Source: Kibdelosporangium aridum (lineage in GTDB: Bacteria > Actinomycetota > Actinomycetes > Mycobacteriales > Pseudonocardiaceae). Taken from it: a DNA stretch of 64,000 nt. The notes beneath the pieces were generated by a model. It was not told the DNA's origin, searched no databases, and saw only the letters and a program-made list of their open reading frames with translations. Shown here one piece after another: positions 16,643 to 25,436 of this stretch. The stretch lies in NCBI RefSeq assembly GCF_900176515.1, contig NZ_FWXV01000010.1:62001-126000 (forward strand), given 5' to 3'. How positions within the stretch are numbered: the stretch's first letter is position 1; each line of letters begins with the position of its first letter. The translations under genes and the position numbers were made by a program.

Positions 16643-17898
16643 CCGACTCGTTCGGTGTGCTGCGCCGGCACGATCGGCAGGCGCGGCAACGGGATCGCGG
16701 GTTCCGGTGGCAGGTCGACGGCCACCATCGTGCTGGGTTGTGGCTGCGGCTGAGGTTTGGGCGCGATGACGACCTGCCGTGTCACGCGGACACCGCACCA
16801 GATTTGTCCGCAAAGGACGACAAGGGCCATCACCAGCGGCGCCGTCCAGCCGTCGGTGATGCTGTGCACCAAGCCGCACGCCAACGCGCCCACACCGGCG
16901 ATGAAATAACCGAGCCCTTGCACCATTCCGGACAGCGCCGTTGTCACATCCGCGTTGCCCGCCGTCCGAACCGAAATCAGGGTCAGCGCCATCGCGAGGC
17001 CGCCCATGCCGATCCCCAGGCCGATCGACCACACCCACGGCAGGAACGCGGGCGCGACAAGCAATCCGACCACGCCAACGGCGTTCACGGCGACAAGTAG
17101 TACGACCAGGATCCATTGCCTGCGCCATTTGTGCACACAGAACGGCACGAGCCACATCATCGGCAGGCCCATCGCCATCGACAACGCCAGGCAGAAACCG
17201 GCGGTGCTCGCCGGCAGCCCGGCGTCCCGCAGAATCACCGGCAACCAGCCCATGACCAGGAACGTCAGCGTGGAGACAAGTCCGAAATAGACAGTCAGGT
17301 GCCACGCGGCCCGTGAGTGGAAAAGCTTTCTGGGGCTCAGCGCGCTGTGCGCGAAGACCATGCTGGACCGTGGCGCGCTTTGCCACACATGGACGGTCAC
17401 CGCGGCCAGCAATGCCCAGCAGGCCAGCGCGAACTGCCACGAAAACGCCGCGACCAAAGTGGGCGTGACCAGTGCACCCATCGTGCTGCCGGCACCGAGT
17501 GCGAGTGTGTAAGTGGCTCTCGTCCCCGACGACGCGGGTTGCACCAGAACCGGCAGGACAGTGCCCACGACTGCAATTGCAAGACACGCGAGCAAAGTCC
17601 CCGCGAGTAACAGTTCGGAACCACCTTGGACCCGCAAGACCAACGAGATGCCAAGAATGATGAGCGAGCACGTGACCGCGTGGTGAATTCCGGCACGCTT
17701 GCGCAGCCAAGGCGTGCCCCAACCACCGATTCCGCTGGCCCACAAAGGCAAAGCCACCAGTACGGCGCCGATCGCCGCGGTCATTCCCGGCTCTGCCGAC
17801 ACATCTTCAAGAGCTGCTCCGAGGCTAGTCACAGCAGGTCGGAGGTTCAACGCGAGCAAGAACACAACCGCCGTGGAGACGGGTGCGGCTTGTTTCAT
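16630..17898 (-). CDS. MFS transporter, CynX/NimT (cyanate/nitroimidazole) type
   Basis: A 422-residue protein with about 12 hydrophobic segments. The N-terminal LALNLRPAVTSLGAALEDV segment matches the CynX/NimT subfamily (NLRPA motif), and the middle loop is Arg/Lys-rich. The ATG at 17898 has AAGGGGG six nt upstream. It ends 13 bp inside moaC on the other strand. Members export or import small anions and 2-nitroimidazole-like compounds; no substrate can be assigned here. Confidence 0.88.
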   Translation of the reverse strand: MKQAAPVSTAVVFLLALNLRPAVTSLGAALEDVSAEPGMTAAIGAVLVALPLWASGIGGWGTPWLRKRAGIHHAVTCSLIILGISLVLRVQGGSELLLAGTLLACLAIAVVGTVLPVLVQPASSGTRATYTLALGAGSTMGALVTPTLVAAFSWQFALACWALLAAVTVHVWQSAPRSSMVFAHSALSPRKLFHSRAAWHLTVYFGLVSTLTFLVMGWLPVILRDAGLPASTAGFCLALSMAMGLPMMWLVPFCVHKWRRQWILVVLLVAVNAVGVVGLLVAPAFLPWVWSIGLGIGMGGLAMALTLISVRTAGNADVTTALSGMVQGLGYFIAGVGALACGLVHSITDGWTAPLVMALVVLCGQIWCGVRVTRQVVIAPKPQPQPQPSTMVAVDLPPEPAIPLPRLPIVPAQHTERVGQEG

Positions 17899-18200
17899 CG
17901 CATCCCCCTTTCGAAGTGGGGTGTGCGCGACCGCCGGACCGTCAATGAAGCAGGGCAGACGGCCCGTGGCCTGCGAAAGAAAAAGGAGGATCCGCGCTAT
18001 GCGGGCAATTGACCGATTTCAGGATGGTCATGCAATGACGGGATCGACGCTGAACAACCCAGACTCTTCATACGAGCCTCCCTCTGGGCGCACACGGTGT
18101 GACTCCCCGCGAACCGCACCGGCGGCGACCGTCAATTAAAGAGTCGCTGTTGTTCGCTGGCCGGTCAATCGCCCTTTTGGGCGTGTGCCAGACTATCCCC
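17899..18200. other. 302-bp intergenic region
   Basis: Divergent promoter region for the MFS gene (minus) and the DinB gene (plus). No convincing gene, repeat or operator was seen. Confidence 0.5.
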
Positions 18201-18743
18201 GTGGCGAACACCAGTTCGAAAGAAACCGTTGAAGTGCGAGAACGTTCCTGGCCGGAAGTCCACGCCCTGGATGAACTGCGACTGCTCACCGAGTTCCTGA
18301 CTTTCCTGCGGATCACCGCGGTGAACAAGGTGGCCGGATTGGACCGGTCCAAAGCGGTCGCCACCCCGTGGCCGACGTCGCCGAAGATGAGCATGCTCGG
18401 CGTGATCCAGCACTTGACAGCGGTGGAACGCTGGTGGATCTCGAATGTCGGCGGCGGATCGGACCTGCCGACGCTGTACTGGGATGACGACGAACCGGAC
18501 ACGGATTTCAAGATCCCCGAAGACGCGACTCCCGCTTCGGTGATCGCGGCTTACGAGGCGGAATGGGCAAGATCTGACGCCGCGCTTGCCGGAATGCGGC
18601 CGTCCGACAAAGCGAAACTGAAGTTCCGGGATCAAGACCGGACGGTTCGCTGGATATTGACGCACCTGATCCAGGAGACCGCACGGCACGTCGGGCATCT
18701 GGACGTGCTGCGCGAGTTCGCCGACGGCCAGCGGGGCGAATAA
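18201..18743 (+). CDS. DinB/DUF664 family metal-dependent protein
   Basis: About 180 residues, a four-helix DinB-fold protein. The three metal-ligand histidines expected of the family are in MLGVIQHLTAVERWW and THLIQETARHVGHLDVLRE. GTG 18201 is chosen because family similarity begins soon after; the frame stays open to 18099 without a ribosome site. Members include mycothiol- or bacillithiol-dependent S-transferases and stress proteins; in actinobacteria a mycothiol-dependent role is plausible but not shown. The FAD oxidase follows after 7 bp. Confidence 0.85.
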   Translation: MANTSSKETVEVRERSWPEVHALDELRLLTEFLTFLRITAVNKVAGLDRSKAVATPWPTSPKMSMLGVIQHLTAVERWWISNVGGGSDLPTLYWDDDEPDTDFKIPEDATPASVIAAYEAEWARSDAALAGMRPSDKAKLKFRDQDRTVRWILTHLIQETARHVGHLDVLREFADGQRGE

Positions 18744-18750
18744 TGAGGGC

Positions 18751-19830
18751 GTGACCACTGCGGATGACGCCGTTTTGTCCTGGGCCGCTGACGATTTCGG
18801 CCACATCGTGCACACCCGTCCGCGAGGCGTCTTGCGCCCGCGGACGGTGGCCGAAATCCAGGACGCCTTGGCTTCCGGCGTGCGCCTGAGGCCCCGCGGT
18901 GAAGGCCATTCCACAGCGGGACAAGCGCAGGTCTCCGACGGCGTGGTGGTCGATATGCGCGGCCTGGACTCGATCTGCGTGGACGGTGCTCAGGTGTTGG
19001 CCGGGGCGGGCGCCCGGTGGAGTGCCGTACTCGCCGCGACGCTTCCGTACGGCCTCACACCGCCGGTGCTGACGGACTATCTGGAACTGTCGGTCGGCGG
19101 CACGCTTTCGGTAGGCGGAATCGGCGGAATGACGCATCGCCACGGGATGCAGGTCGACAACGTCGGCCTTTTGGAGGTCCTCACTCCTGACGGCGTCGTC
19201 CACACATGCGAACCCGGGATGCCTTTGTTCGACTTGGTCCGTGGCGGCTACGGCCGGCACGGGATCATTCTGCGGGCCGCTCTGCGCCTCGTGTCCGCGC
19301 CGTCCCGCGTCTACCGCTACAAGCTTGAGTTCTCGTCCCTGGCTGCGTTCCTTGCCGTGCAACGTGAACTGATGGAGTCACGCCGCTTCGACTACCTCGA
19401 AGGAATGGCCCTTCCCGAGGGCACGTTCGAGATCTCCCTGGCGACCTACGACTCGGTGGTCCCGGATCTCGCGGTGGACGAAGAGGTGTCCTACTTCGAG
19501 TTCGCCAACCGGCTCGTGCTGGAGGACCAGGACAAGCCGCACCCGTGGCTGAACGTGTTCCTCCCGCAGGACGCGGTCCCGGATTTCATGGCGTCCGTCG
19601 GCGACGTCGGCCCGACCGGCACGGTCCTGATCTACCCGTTCGACACCCGCCTGATCACCGCGCCTGCCGTGTCCTTGCCCGCGGGCGACGTGGCATACCT
19701 CGTCGCCGTGCTGCGGACAGCGCAGTCGCCCACGTCACTTACCCAGATGCTGGCTGCCAACGCGGACCTCCGGCGGCGCACACTTAACGCGGGCGGGCGT
19801 GTGTATCTGGACGGGAGTGGTACCCCATGA
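18751..19830 (+). CDS. FAD-linked oxidase, cytokinin dehydrogenase-like (short C-terminus)
   Basis: A 359-residue VAO-family flavoprotein. The FAD_binding_4 domain has RPRGEGHSTAGQ, whose His would carry covalent FAD, and ELSVGGTLSVGGIGGMTHRHGMQVDNV; the C-terminal half resembles the cytokinin-binding domain. No signal peptide is visible. The protein stops about 15-20 residues before the usual family C-terminus, and its stop overlaps the next start (ATGA), so the last strand is lost or replaced. It would oxidise an amine or alcohol using oxygen or a quinone. Confidence 0.82.
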   Translation: MTTADDAVLSWAADDFGHIVHTRPRGVLRPRTVAEIQDALASGVRLRPRGEGHSTAGQAQVSDGVVVDMRGLDSICVDGAQVLAGAGARWSAVLAATLPYGLTPPVLTDYLELSVGGTLSVGGIGGMTHRHGMQVDNVGLLEVLTPDGVVHTCEPGMPLFDLVRGGYGRHGIILRAALRLVSAPSRVYRYKLEFSSLAAFLAVQRELMESRRFDYLEGMALPEGTFEISLATYDSVVPDLAVDEEVSYFEFANRLVLEDQDKPHPWLNVFLPQDAVPDFMASVGDVGPTGTVLIYPFDTRLITAPAVSLPAGDVAYLVAVLRTAQSPTSLTQMLAANADLRRRTLNAGGRVYLDGSGTP

Positions 19831-20234
19831 GTGTGAAACGGCCGAACCCCGCACAGTGGCTGTGGTACGCGGTGGGCGGCAAACTGCCCGACCGCTACCG
19901 CGAGTGGGTGCTGCACGACGCGACCGCGCCGACATGGCTGGTCCGCCACGTGATCAGACGCCTCGTGTTCATGGCGCCCATCCTCGCCGCGCTGTACCTG
20001 GTGCTGGCCGTGATGATGAACTTCGATCTGACGATCGTCCTGGTCGGCCTGGGCCTGGGCGTCTACGCGGGCATGTACTACTCCCTGATCTTCTCGACGC
20101 ACAGCGTCGACAGCCGCGTCACCCGCCACGGCTACCCCGACCAGTACGCCTCGCAGGTCCGCAAAGCCTTGAAGCAGGCCGAGCGGGACCGCTACAACGC
20201 CACGTGGCGCAACGGCGGCGCCACCTCACGCTGA
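19827..20234 (+). CDS. DUF5313 family membrane protein
   Basis: A 135-residue protein starting in an ATGA overlap with the oxidase; GGGAG lies 10-14 nt upstream. Signature N-terminal segment NPAQWLWYAVGGKLPDRYREWVLHDAT, then two transmembrane helices (about 50-72 and 75-95) and a basic C-terminal tail (QVRKALKQAERDRYNATWR). This family is common in mycobacteria and relatives and has no known function. Confidence 0.85.
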   Translation: MSVKRPNPAQWLWYAVGGKLPDRYREWVLHDATAPTWLVRHVIRRLVFMAPILAALYLVLAVMMNFDLTIVLVGLGLGVYAGMYYSLIFSTHSVDSRVTRHGYPDQYASQVRKALKQAERDRYNATWRNGGATSR

Positions 20235-20381
20235 CCCCTCTCCGGCTGTCCAGGTGGCCAGATCGCGCCGTTTTGCCATGTCGCCGAAGGTCCGGTTGTC
20301 ACTCTGTATGACGGTTTGTCCGAGTGCACAACTGCTCACTCTGGGTGAGAATGTGCGCGGAACACACCCCTGGAGGCAGCC

Positions 20382-20948
20382 ATGACCGGCCCCGATGTCA
20401 GCGACCCGATTGTTGTGATGGACCTGCCGAAAGCGTGGGGGCTGGTGGTGCTGCGCGGCGTGCTGGCCGTGCTGTTCGGCCTGCTCACGCTGATCTGGCC
20501 GGGCCTGACCGCGCTGGCCCTCGCCATCGTCTTCGGGGTCTACGCCCTGGTCGACGGGATCGGCCTGCTGATGGACGCGTTCCGTAACCCCGACAAGTCC
20601 AACCGCGGCATGCGGATCTTCGGCGGGATCCTCGGCATCGCGGCAGGCATCATCGCGATCGTCTGGCCGGGCATCACGGTGGCCGCGCTGGCGATCCTGG
20701 TCGGTGCGTGGGCCCTGGTCACCGGGATCGCCGAGATCGTCGCGGCGATCCGGCTGCGCAAGCAGATCGAGGGCGAGCTCCTGCTCGGCCTCGCCGGTCT
20801 GCTCTCCGCGATCTTCGGTCTGCTCGTGCTGATCTGGCCGGCGCTCGGCGTCGCCGCGATCGCCGCGTTCATCGGCGTGTTCGCGCTGATCTACGGCGTG
20901 GTCCTGATCGTGCTCGGCATACGGCTGCGCAAACTGGCCCGCACCTGA
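20382..20948 (+). CDS. HdeD-like (DUF308) integral membrane protein
   Basis: A 188-residue protein with six hydrophobic segments arranged as three similar helix pairs (each with a GLL.LIWPG or GI..IVWPG motif), the hallmark of the HdeD/DUF308 family. TGGAGG precedes the ATG by 6 nt. HdeD of enteric bacteria is linked to acid resistance; the actinobacterial members are uncharacterised. It is a single gene, convergent with the two-component cluster. Confidence 0.88.
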   Translation: MTGPDVSDPIVVMDLPKAWGLVVLRGVLAVLFGLLTLIWPGLTALALAIVFGVYALVDGIGLLMDAFRNPDKSNRGMRIFGGILGIAAGIIAIVWPGITVAALAILVGAWALVTGIAEIVAAIRLRKQIEGELLLGLAGLLSAIFGLLVLIWPALGVAAIAAFIGVFALIYGVVLIVLGIRLRKLART

Positions 20949-20949
20949 C

Positions 20950-21591
20950 CTATTTCGGCACCCACAGGGTGACCCGCGTACCGCCACCGGGCCGGGACAC
21001 GATGTCGGCGTATCCGCCCACCTGGCTGAGCCGGGCGATGATCGACTGGTTGATCCCGAACCCGCGTGGCCGTTGCGCGGTGTCGAAGCCGACGCCGTGG
21101 TCCCGCGTGGTGACCACGATCCCGCCGTCCCGCTCCTCGACCCGCACGGTCACCTGGGTGGTCTGCGCGTGCTTCAACGTGTTGCGCAGCGCTTCCCTGG
21201 TGGCGTCGCGAACGGCCTTGCGCCGCGCCTCCGGCAACTGGTCGTCGATATCGGCCATCACCAGCTGCGCACGCAACCCATCGCGCGCGAGATCCGTGGC
21301 CACGCTAGCCAGGTCTTCGGTCAACCGTCCGCCCACCGCGGGTTCATCGAAGCCCCGCCGCAGCGCGATCGCCTGCGCCCTGGCCAGATTGCGGAACTCG
21401 GTGAGTTTCGCCTCGGCGTCGACCGAGTCCGACGGCGTCCGCATCGCCATGGCTTCCAACGCCTGCAGTACGTTGTCGTGGATGTAGCGGTTGAGCTCCG
21501 CGCGTTCCGCCGCACGCCCGCGCCGCACACCGATCACGTACGCGACAACACCGGCGGCGCCGACTGCCAGCGCCGCGATGAGGATTTCCAT
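20950..21591 (-). CDS. Small sensor histidine kinase, NarX/DesK type
   Basis: A 213-residue kinase: one N-terminal transmembrane helix (residues 2-22), HisKA_3-like dimerisation helix with the acceptor His in LNRYIHDNVLQALEAMAM, and HATPase_c with the N-box DATREALRNTLKHAQ, G1 RDHGVGFD and a GGGTRVTLWVP end. It has no extracellular sensor domain, so it probably receives its signal from the membrane or a partner. Its start is 3 bp after the stop of the response regulator at 21595, with which it would pair. It is the last gene of a five-gene run. Confidence 0.9.
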   Translation of the reverse strand: MEILIAALAVGAAGVVAYVIGVRRGRAAERAELNRYIHDNVLQALEAMAMRTPSDSVDAEAKLTEFRNLARAQAIALRRGFDEPAVGGRLTEDLASVATDLARDGLRAQLVMADIDDQLPEARRKAVRDATREALRNTLKHAQTTQVTVRVEERDGGIVVTTRDHGVGFDTAQRPRGFGINQSIIARLSQVGGYADIVSRPGGGTRVTLWVPK

Positions 21592-21594
21592 CGG

Positions 21595-22254
21595 TCACAC
21601 CGGCACAGTCGGCACGACTGGCGCGTACGCGACGCCTTTCTCGATGGCGTACCTGGTCAGCTCGGGCCGCCGCCGCTGACCAGTCTTGTCCCGGATCCGG
21701 TCGAGGTAGGACCGCACGGTCCGGATGCTGATATCGAGGGCCTCAGCGATGTCCTGGTCCCGCTCCCCGGCCGCCACCAGGGAAAGCACCTGACGCTCCC
21801 GCGCGGACAACTCGATCACCAGGCCTTTGTCCCGGCCGGGCAGAGCATCCAGCACGTGCGCCGCGAGCATCGGGCTGACGTAGCTGTTGCCGCCGGCGAT
21901 GCGCCGGACAGCGTGCAGGATCTCGGCGCCGTCGGAGTCCTTCGACAGGTACCCGCTCGCCCCGGCAGCCATCGCACCGAGGACCTCGGCGCGCCCGGAG
22001 TAGGCCGAGAGAACAAGCACGCGGTGGCCCATACCGACGACCTCGACCACCGCCGACGAGCCTTGGACGCCGGGCAGGCGCAAATCCAGGACCACCACAC
22101 CGGCCGGGTTCTGCCGGTGGGCGGCGAACTGGGCCACCGACCCCGCGACGGCGTCCACTTCGATGTCCGGTGCGTCGGCCAGCAACTGGGCTACGGCGGC
22201 GCGGTAGAGCGGATGGTCCTCGATCACACCGACCGGGATCCTGGTGGCGGCCAT
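21595..22254 (-). CDS. Response regulator, NarL/FixJ family
   Basis: A 219-residue regulator with receiver domain (acidic Glu-Asp in VIEDHPLYR, phospho-acceptor Asp in VVVLDLRLPG, Lys in YLSKDSDG) and LuxR-type HTH (ELSARERQVLSLVAAGERDQDIAEAL...). It sits between two kinase genes; the 77-bp gap upstream could hold an internal promoter, while the kinase downstream is only 3 bp away. Confidence 0.92.
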   Translation of the reverse strand: MAATRIPVGVIEDHPLYRAAVAQLLADAPDIEVDAVAGSVAQFAAHRQNPAGVVVLDLRLPGVQGSSAVVEVVGMGHRVLVLSAYSGRAEVLGAMAAGASGYLSKDSDGAEILHAVRRIAGGNSYVSPMLAAHVLDALPGRDKGLVIELSARERQVLSLVAAGERDQDIAEALDISIRTVRSYLDRIRDKTGQRRRPELTRYAIEKGVAYAPVVPTVPV

Positions 22255-22331
22255 GGATCTCCCTCCCCATTGGGATCGCTGGTCAGGACGCTAAGCGATC
22301 CGCGGGCAGGGCTCTGACAGTCAATCGCCCC

Positions 22332-22973
22332 TCATAGCTCGTCGACCTTGACGATGCCGTCCTGGATGGCACGGGCCACCAGTGCGGCCTTGGTCGGTGC
22401 TTCCCTGCCGACGTTGGCGTACTTCACGCGGACCCGGTCGAGGTACCCGTTGACGGTGCTGACGGTGAGGTTCAGTTTCTGCGCCACCATCTCCTTGGAC
22501 TCGCAGTGGAACCACTCGAGCAGCACGTCGATCTGCCGTTGGGTCAGGTTCGGACGATTGGCCCTCGTGTCGGTGCCCAGCGCGCCCGACAAAGCTGGCG
22601 GCGTGTACGGGGTGTTGCTCGCCGCGGCATGGATCGCGGCGACGAGGTGGTCCTCCCCCTCGGCCTTGGTCAGGTACGTGAAGGCCCCGATGTCCAGGCA
22701 GGTCAGCGCGGTCTCCCGGTCCTCCCGCATGGTGTAGACGACCACCTGGCGCCCCGCGTCGACCAGCCGCTTGAGGTCGCCGTACGCCGGGCCGGTGATG
22801 TCCAGCTGCAAGTCGAGGACGACCACGTCGGCCCGGTCACCCGGGTCCAGCCACGCCACCGAGACGCTGGATCCCGAGTCCAGCACGTCGATCGGCGGGT
22901 CGGCGGCCTGGCACCAGGCCTTGACCCCCGCGATCACAGCGGGGTGGTCGTCCACCACGACGATGCTCGTCAT
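22332..22973 (-). CDS. Response regulator, NarL/FixJ family
   Basis: A 213-residue regulator. Receiver with VVVDDHPAV, Asp in VVVLDLQLD, Thr in VVYTMRED and Lys in YLTKAEG; LuxR-type HTH with LTQRQIDVLLEWFHCESKEMVAQKL. The insertion WFHCESKEMV differs from the normal AxGxSNxEIA turn, as in other actinobacterial members of this subgroup. ATG 22973 is in an ATGA overlap with the sensor-like gene upstream. It is diverged from its neighbour at 21595, so the two probably have different targets. Confidence 0.9.
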   Translation of the reverse strand: MTSIVVVDDHPAVIAGVKAWCQAADPPIDVLDSGSSVSVAWLDPGDRADVVVLDLQLDITGPAYGDLKRLVDAGRQVVVYTMREDRETALTCLDIGAFTYLTKAEGEDHLVAAIHAAASNTPYTPPALSGALGTDTRANRPNLTQRQIDVLLEWFHCESKEMVAQKLNLTVSTVNGYLDRVRVKYANVGREAPTKAALVARAIQDGIVKVDEL

Positions 22974-24085
22974 CCGCGGCCCCTCCAGGTCGCCTGCACC
23001 CACAACCGGTCCCCCGCCGTCACGGTCGAAGTGGTGATCTCGTCGTTGTCCACAATCGGAACGGCGTACGGCACGGAATCAGCCACCACACTCACGGTGA
23101 CCTGCTCTCCCGCGCCGACGACCGTGAGCCGGACGTCGCCACGCGCCGTGGCCAGAACTGCGACAGCGGGCTCGGTGAGCAGCCGGCGCATCTCGACGGG
23201 CACCGGCGGCCGCTCGCCCCGCTCGGAGAACCGTACCGATACCCCATTTCGCTCGGCCAGACCGACGCACGCCATCAGTTCGTCCACCAACGGATCGGGG
23301 CTTACGGTGGCCTCGCCGAACAGCCTGCGCATGCGCGCCGCCTCGATCGCGCACGTCCGCCGGACGGATTCGTCCCCCGGATCGAGCGTCCCGGACGCCA
23401 GTCCAGCGAGCACCGGCGCGGTGGTCTCCGCGAGCGCCGCGTACCGGTCCTTGCGGTCTTCGTGGAGCTGACCGGCGACAGCCTCGGCGGTCCGCACCTG
23501 TTCTTCCTCGCGCGCCACCTTGGCCACCGACATGGCCACCCGGCGCAACGCGTTGGCGAACAGGATGACCGCCACCTGGAACGCCGCCGACACCACTGTG
23601 GTGTTGACGGCGCCCGCGAACGTGACATCGGCCGGGCCGTCGAAAATGGCCAGCCCGAACGCGGGCAGATAATGGGCCGCAAGCAATCCCGCGAACAACC
23701 AGACGGGTTGCCCCATCGCAAGAAGGACCAGTGGCCACCCGACCACGCCATCGGACCAGTGCGCGAGCCCCAGCCGGTCGCTCGGGGCGACGGTCAGCGT
23801 GGCGGCCAGCGAGGTCGCCAGCACGATCGCGATCAACCACCAACGCCAGCGCCGCACGATCCGGTCGAAGGCGGCGATCACCGAAACCACCGTCAGCAGG
23901 ACCACGACAAGGACCTGGACCTCGACCGGCCGGTAGGAATCCCAATGGTTGAGCAGCTTCGGCAACGACAGGCCGTAAATGACGACCAAGCTGATCGCGG
24001 CCGAGCTCCACCGCATGCCCCGCATGTACTTCGTGGCCACGTCCTCAGCGTGGCCGGGAACGTCGTAAGGCTCAGGCGCGTGCAT
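22970..24085 (-). CDS. Sensor-kinase-like membrane protein with no recognisable ATP-binding motifs
   Basis: About 371 residues from ATG 24085 (MHAPEPY), overlapping the upstream kinase by 14 bp. Six or seven hydrophobic helices (about 25-190) are followed by a helical region with QLHEDRKDRYAALAETTAPVLAGLASG that aligns in position with the HisKA_3 dimerisation helix. The C-terminal part has the size and strand pattern of an HATPase domain, but no N-box Asn or G1/G2 glycines can be found. It may be a signal-sensing pseudokinase for the regulator encoded 4 bp overlap downstream. Confidence 0.8.
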   Translation of the reverse strand: MHAPEPYDVPGHAEDVATKYMRGMRWSSAAISLVVIYGLSLPKLLNHWDSYRPVEVQVLVVVLLTVVSVIAAFDRIVRRWRWWLIAIVLATSLAATLTVAPSDRLGLAHWSDGVVGWPLVLLAMGQPVWLFAGLLAAHYLPAFGLAIFDGPADVTFAGAVNTTVVSAAFQVAVILFANALRRVAMSVAKVAREEEQVRTAEAVAGQLHEDRKDRYAALAETTAPVLAGLASGTLDPGDESVRRTCAIEAARMRRLFGEATVSPDPLVDELMACVGLAERNGVSVRFSERGERPPVPVEMRRLLTEPAVAVLATARGDVRLTVVGAGEQVTVSVVADSVPYAVPIVDNDEITTSTVTAGDRLWVQATWRGRG

Positions 24086-25220
24086 CGGGCCACTCCAACA
24101 TGACCTCGGTGCCACGGCCCGGCGTGCTCGTGACGACGGCCTGGCCGCCCAGCCGAGCCATCCGCTCGACCAGCGAACCTGTCACGCCGTAACCATGGCC
24201 CGAAATCGTGGCCAGCTCGAAACCCTTGCCCCGGTCCCGAATCCAGACCTGCACCGCACCGGCAGCGGTCCGCGCGACAGAGACCTCGGCGACGTCCACG
24301 CCGGCATGCCGAACGACATTCGTCAACGCTTCACGGGCACCCCGGCACAGCGCCACAGCCACCACGGCGGGCAGCGTCACCGAGTCCTGCAGATGCCACT
24401 CGATCCGCACCGGTACGTGCTCGACGACATGGCGCAGCATCGGGACCAGATCAACTTCACCATCCGCGGGGTCGGTATGCCCCTGGATGACCTCAAGGTC
24501 ACGGGCGGCCTGCTCGGACAGCCAGGACTCCTGACGGCTCGCCACACCGGCACCGACCATGAGCAACGTCGCCGACGCCGTGTCATGCAAGGCCGCGAGG
24601 TATTCACGCTCGTCAGCGCGCCGCGCAGTCGCGACGGCGGACTCACGCCGGACCTGCTCACCCCGTTCGAATTCACGGTCCGCGGCCCGTCCACCGCGCC
24701 GCACCAGGATGTAGAGGCCGCGCCCGAGGACCGCCTCGATGGCCATCCACGATCCGATCGGGACGACCAGAGTCCAGTCCTGCAGCTTCGCGAGCACCCC
24801 GCCGGTGAGGTACGCGGCCAGGATCACCAGCGCGGCCACCGCGCCGACCAGCACAGACGAGTGGAACTGATACGCCACGACGATGATCGAGGTCGCCACG
24901 AGCACCCAGCTGACGCGATCGACGTGCATCTCGGGCGCGGCCGTCCACACCTGAGCCAGGCAGACGCCGGTGATGACCAGCAGATCGACCACGAGCAGCC
25001 AAGGCTCCTGGCGCCGGAGCATGCGCACGGCGAAGAACACGTTCCACGCGTTGAAAGCCAGGATGATCAGAGTGGCGAGCAGAAAGTCCCGTGGCGTCGC
25101 AGTGGCCCACGAGACCAGGCTGCACAGCGCCGCGACGACAGCACGGATGACCACGGCGTAGAACAGGCCGAGGCGGTTGAGTTCCCGTTCTGCCGGACCG
25201 GTCATGGGCAGCGGTTCCAT
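24072..25220 (-). CDS. Sensor histidine kinase, DesK/NarX type
   Basis: A 382-residue kinase with about six N-terminal membrane helices (20-160), a linker with several Arg (ERGEQVRRESAVATARRADERE), an acceptor His in YLAALHDTASATLLMVGAG, N-box CRGAREALTNVVRHAG, G1 RDRGKGFE, and a C-terminal GRGTEVMLEW strand. ATG 25220 or 25205 (MTGPAEREL) could be the start. It is the first gene of the cluster and the more complete of the two large sensors. Confidence 0.88.
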   Translation of the reverse strand: MEPLPMTGPAERELNRLGLFYAVVIRAVVAALCSLVSWATATPRDFLLATLIILAFNAWNVFFAVRMLRRQEPWLLVVDLLVITGVCLAQVWTAAPEMHVDRVSWVLVATSIIVVAYQFHSSVLVGAVAALVILAAYLTGGVLAKLQDWTLVVPIGSWMAIEAVLGRGLYILVRRGGRAADREFERGEQVRRESAVATARRADEREYLAALHDTASATLLMVGAGVASRQESWLSEQAARDLEVIQGHTDPADGEVDLVPMLRHVVEHVPVRIEWHLQDSVTLPAVVAVALCRGAREALTNVVRHAGVDVAEVSVARTAAGAVQVWIRDRGKGFELATISGHGYGVTGSLVERMARLGGQAVVTSTPGRGTEVMLEWPDARA

Positions 25221-25436
25221 CTGAGCGGCGGCAGACCACCAGCGGAAGGCTGGTCCCTCATGCGCGCCACTTTCACCCGCTCATCCTAGTGGTGGGTTAG
25301 TCAGCACGACCGCGACGACACCGCCAACGTCAGGCAACGTTTTGCCCCGAAATCCGCGTCCGACCAGGCCAACCGTATACCGCACACATCTCACAGAGAT
25401 CTACCACTTCTAACAAGCTCATGATAGAAAGGCGTC

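Noticed and set aside
16058..17743. 561-codon minus-strand frame opposite moaC and within the MFS gene
   Set aside because: A high-GC shadow frame; the MFS frame has clear membrane helices and a good ribosome site.
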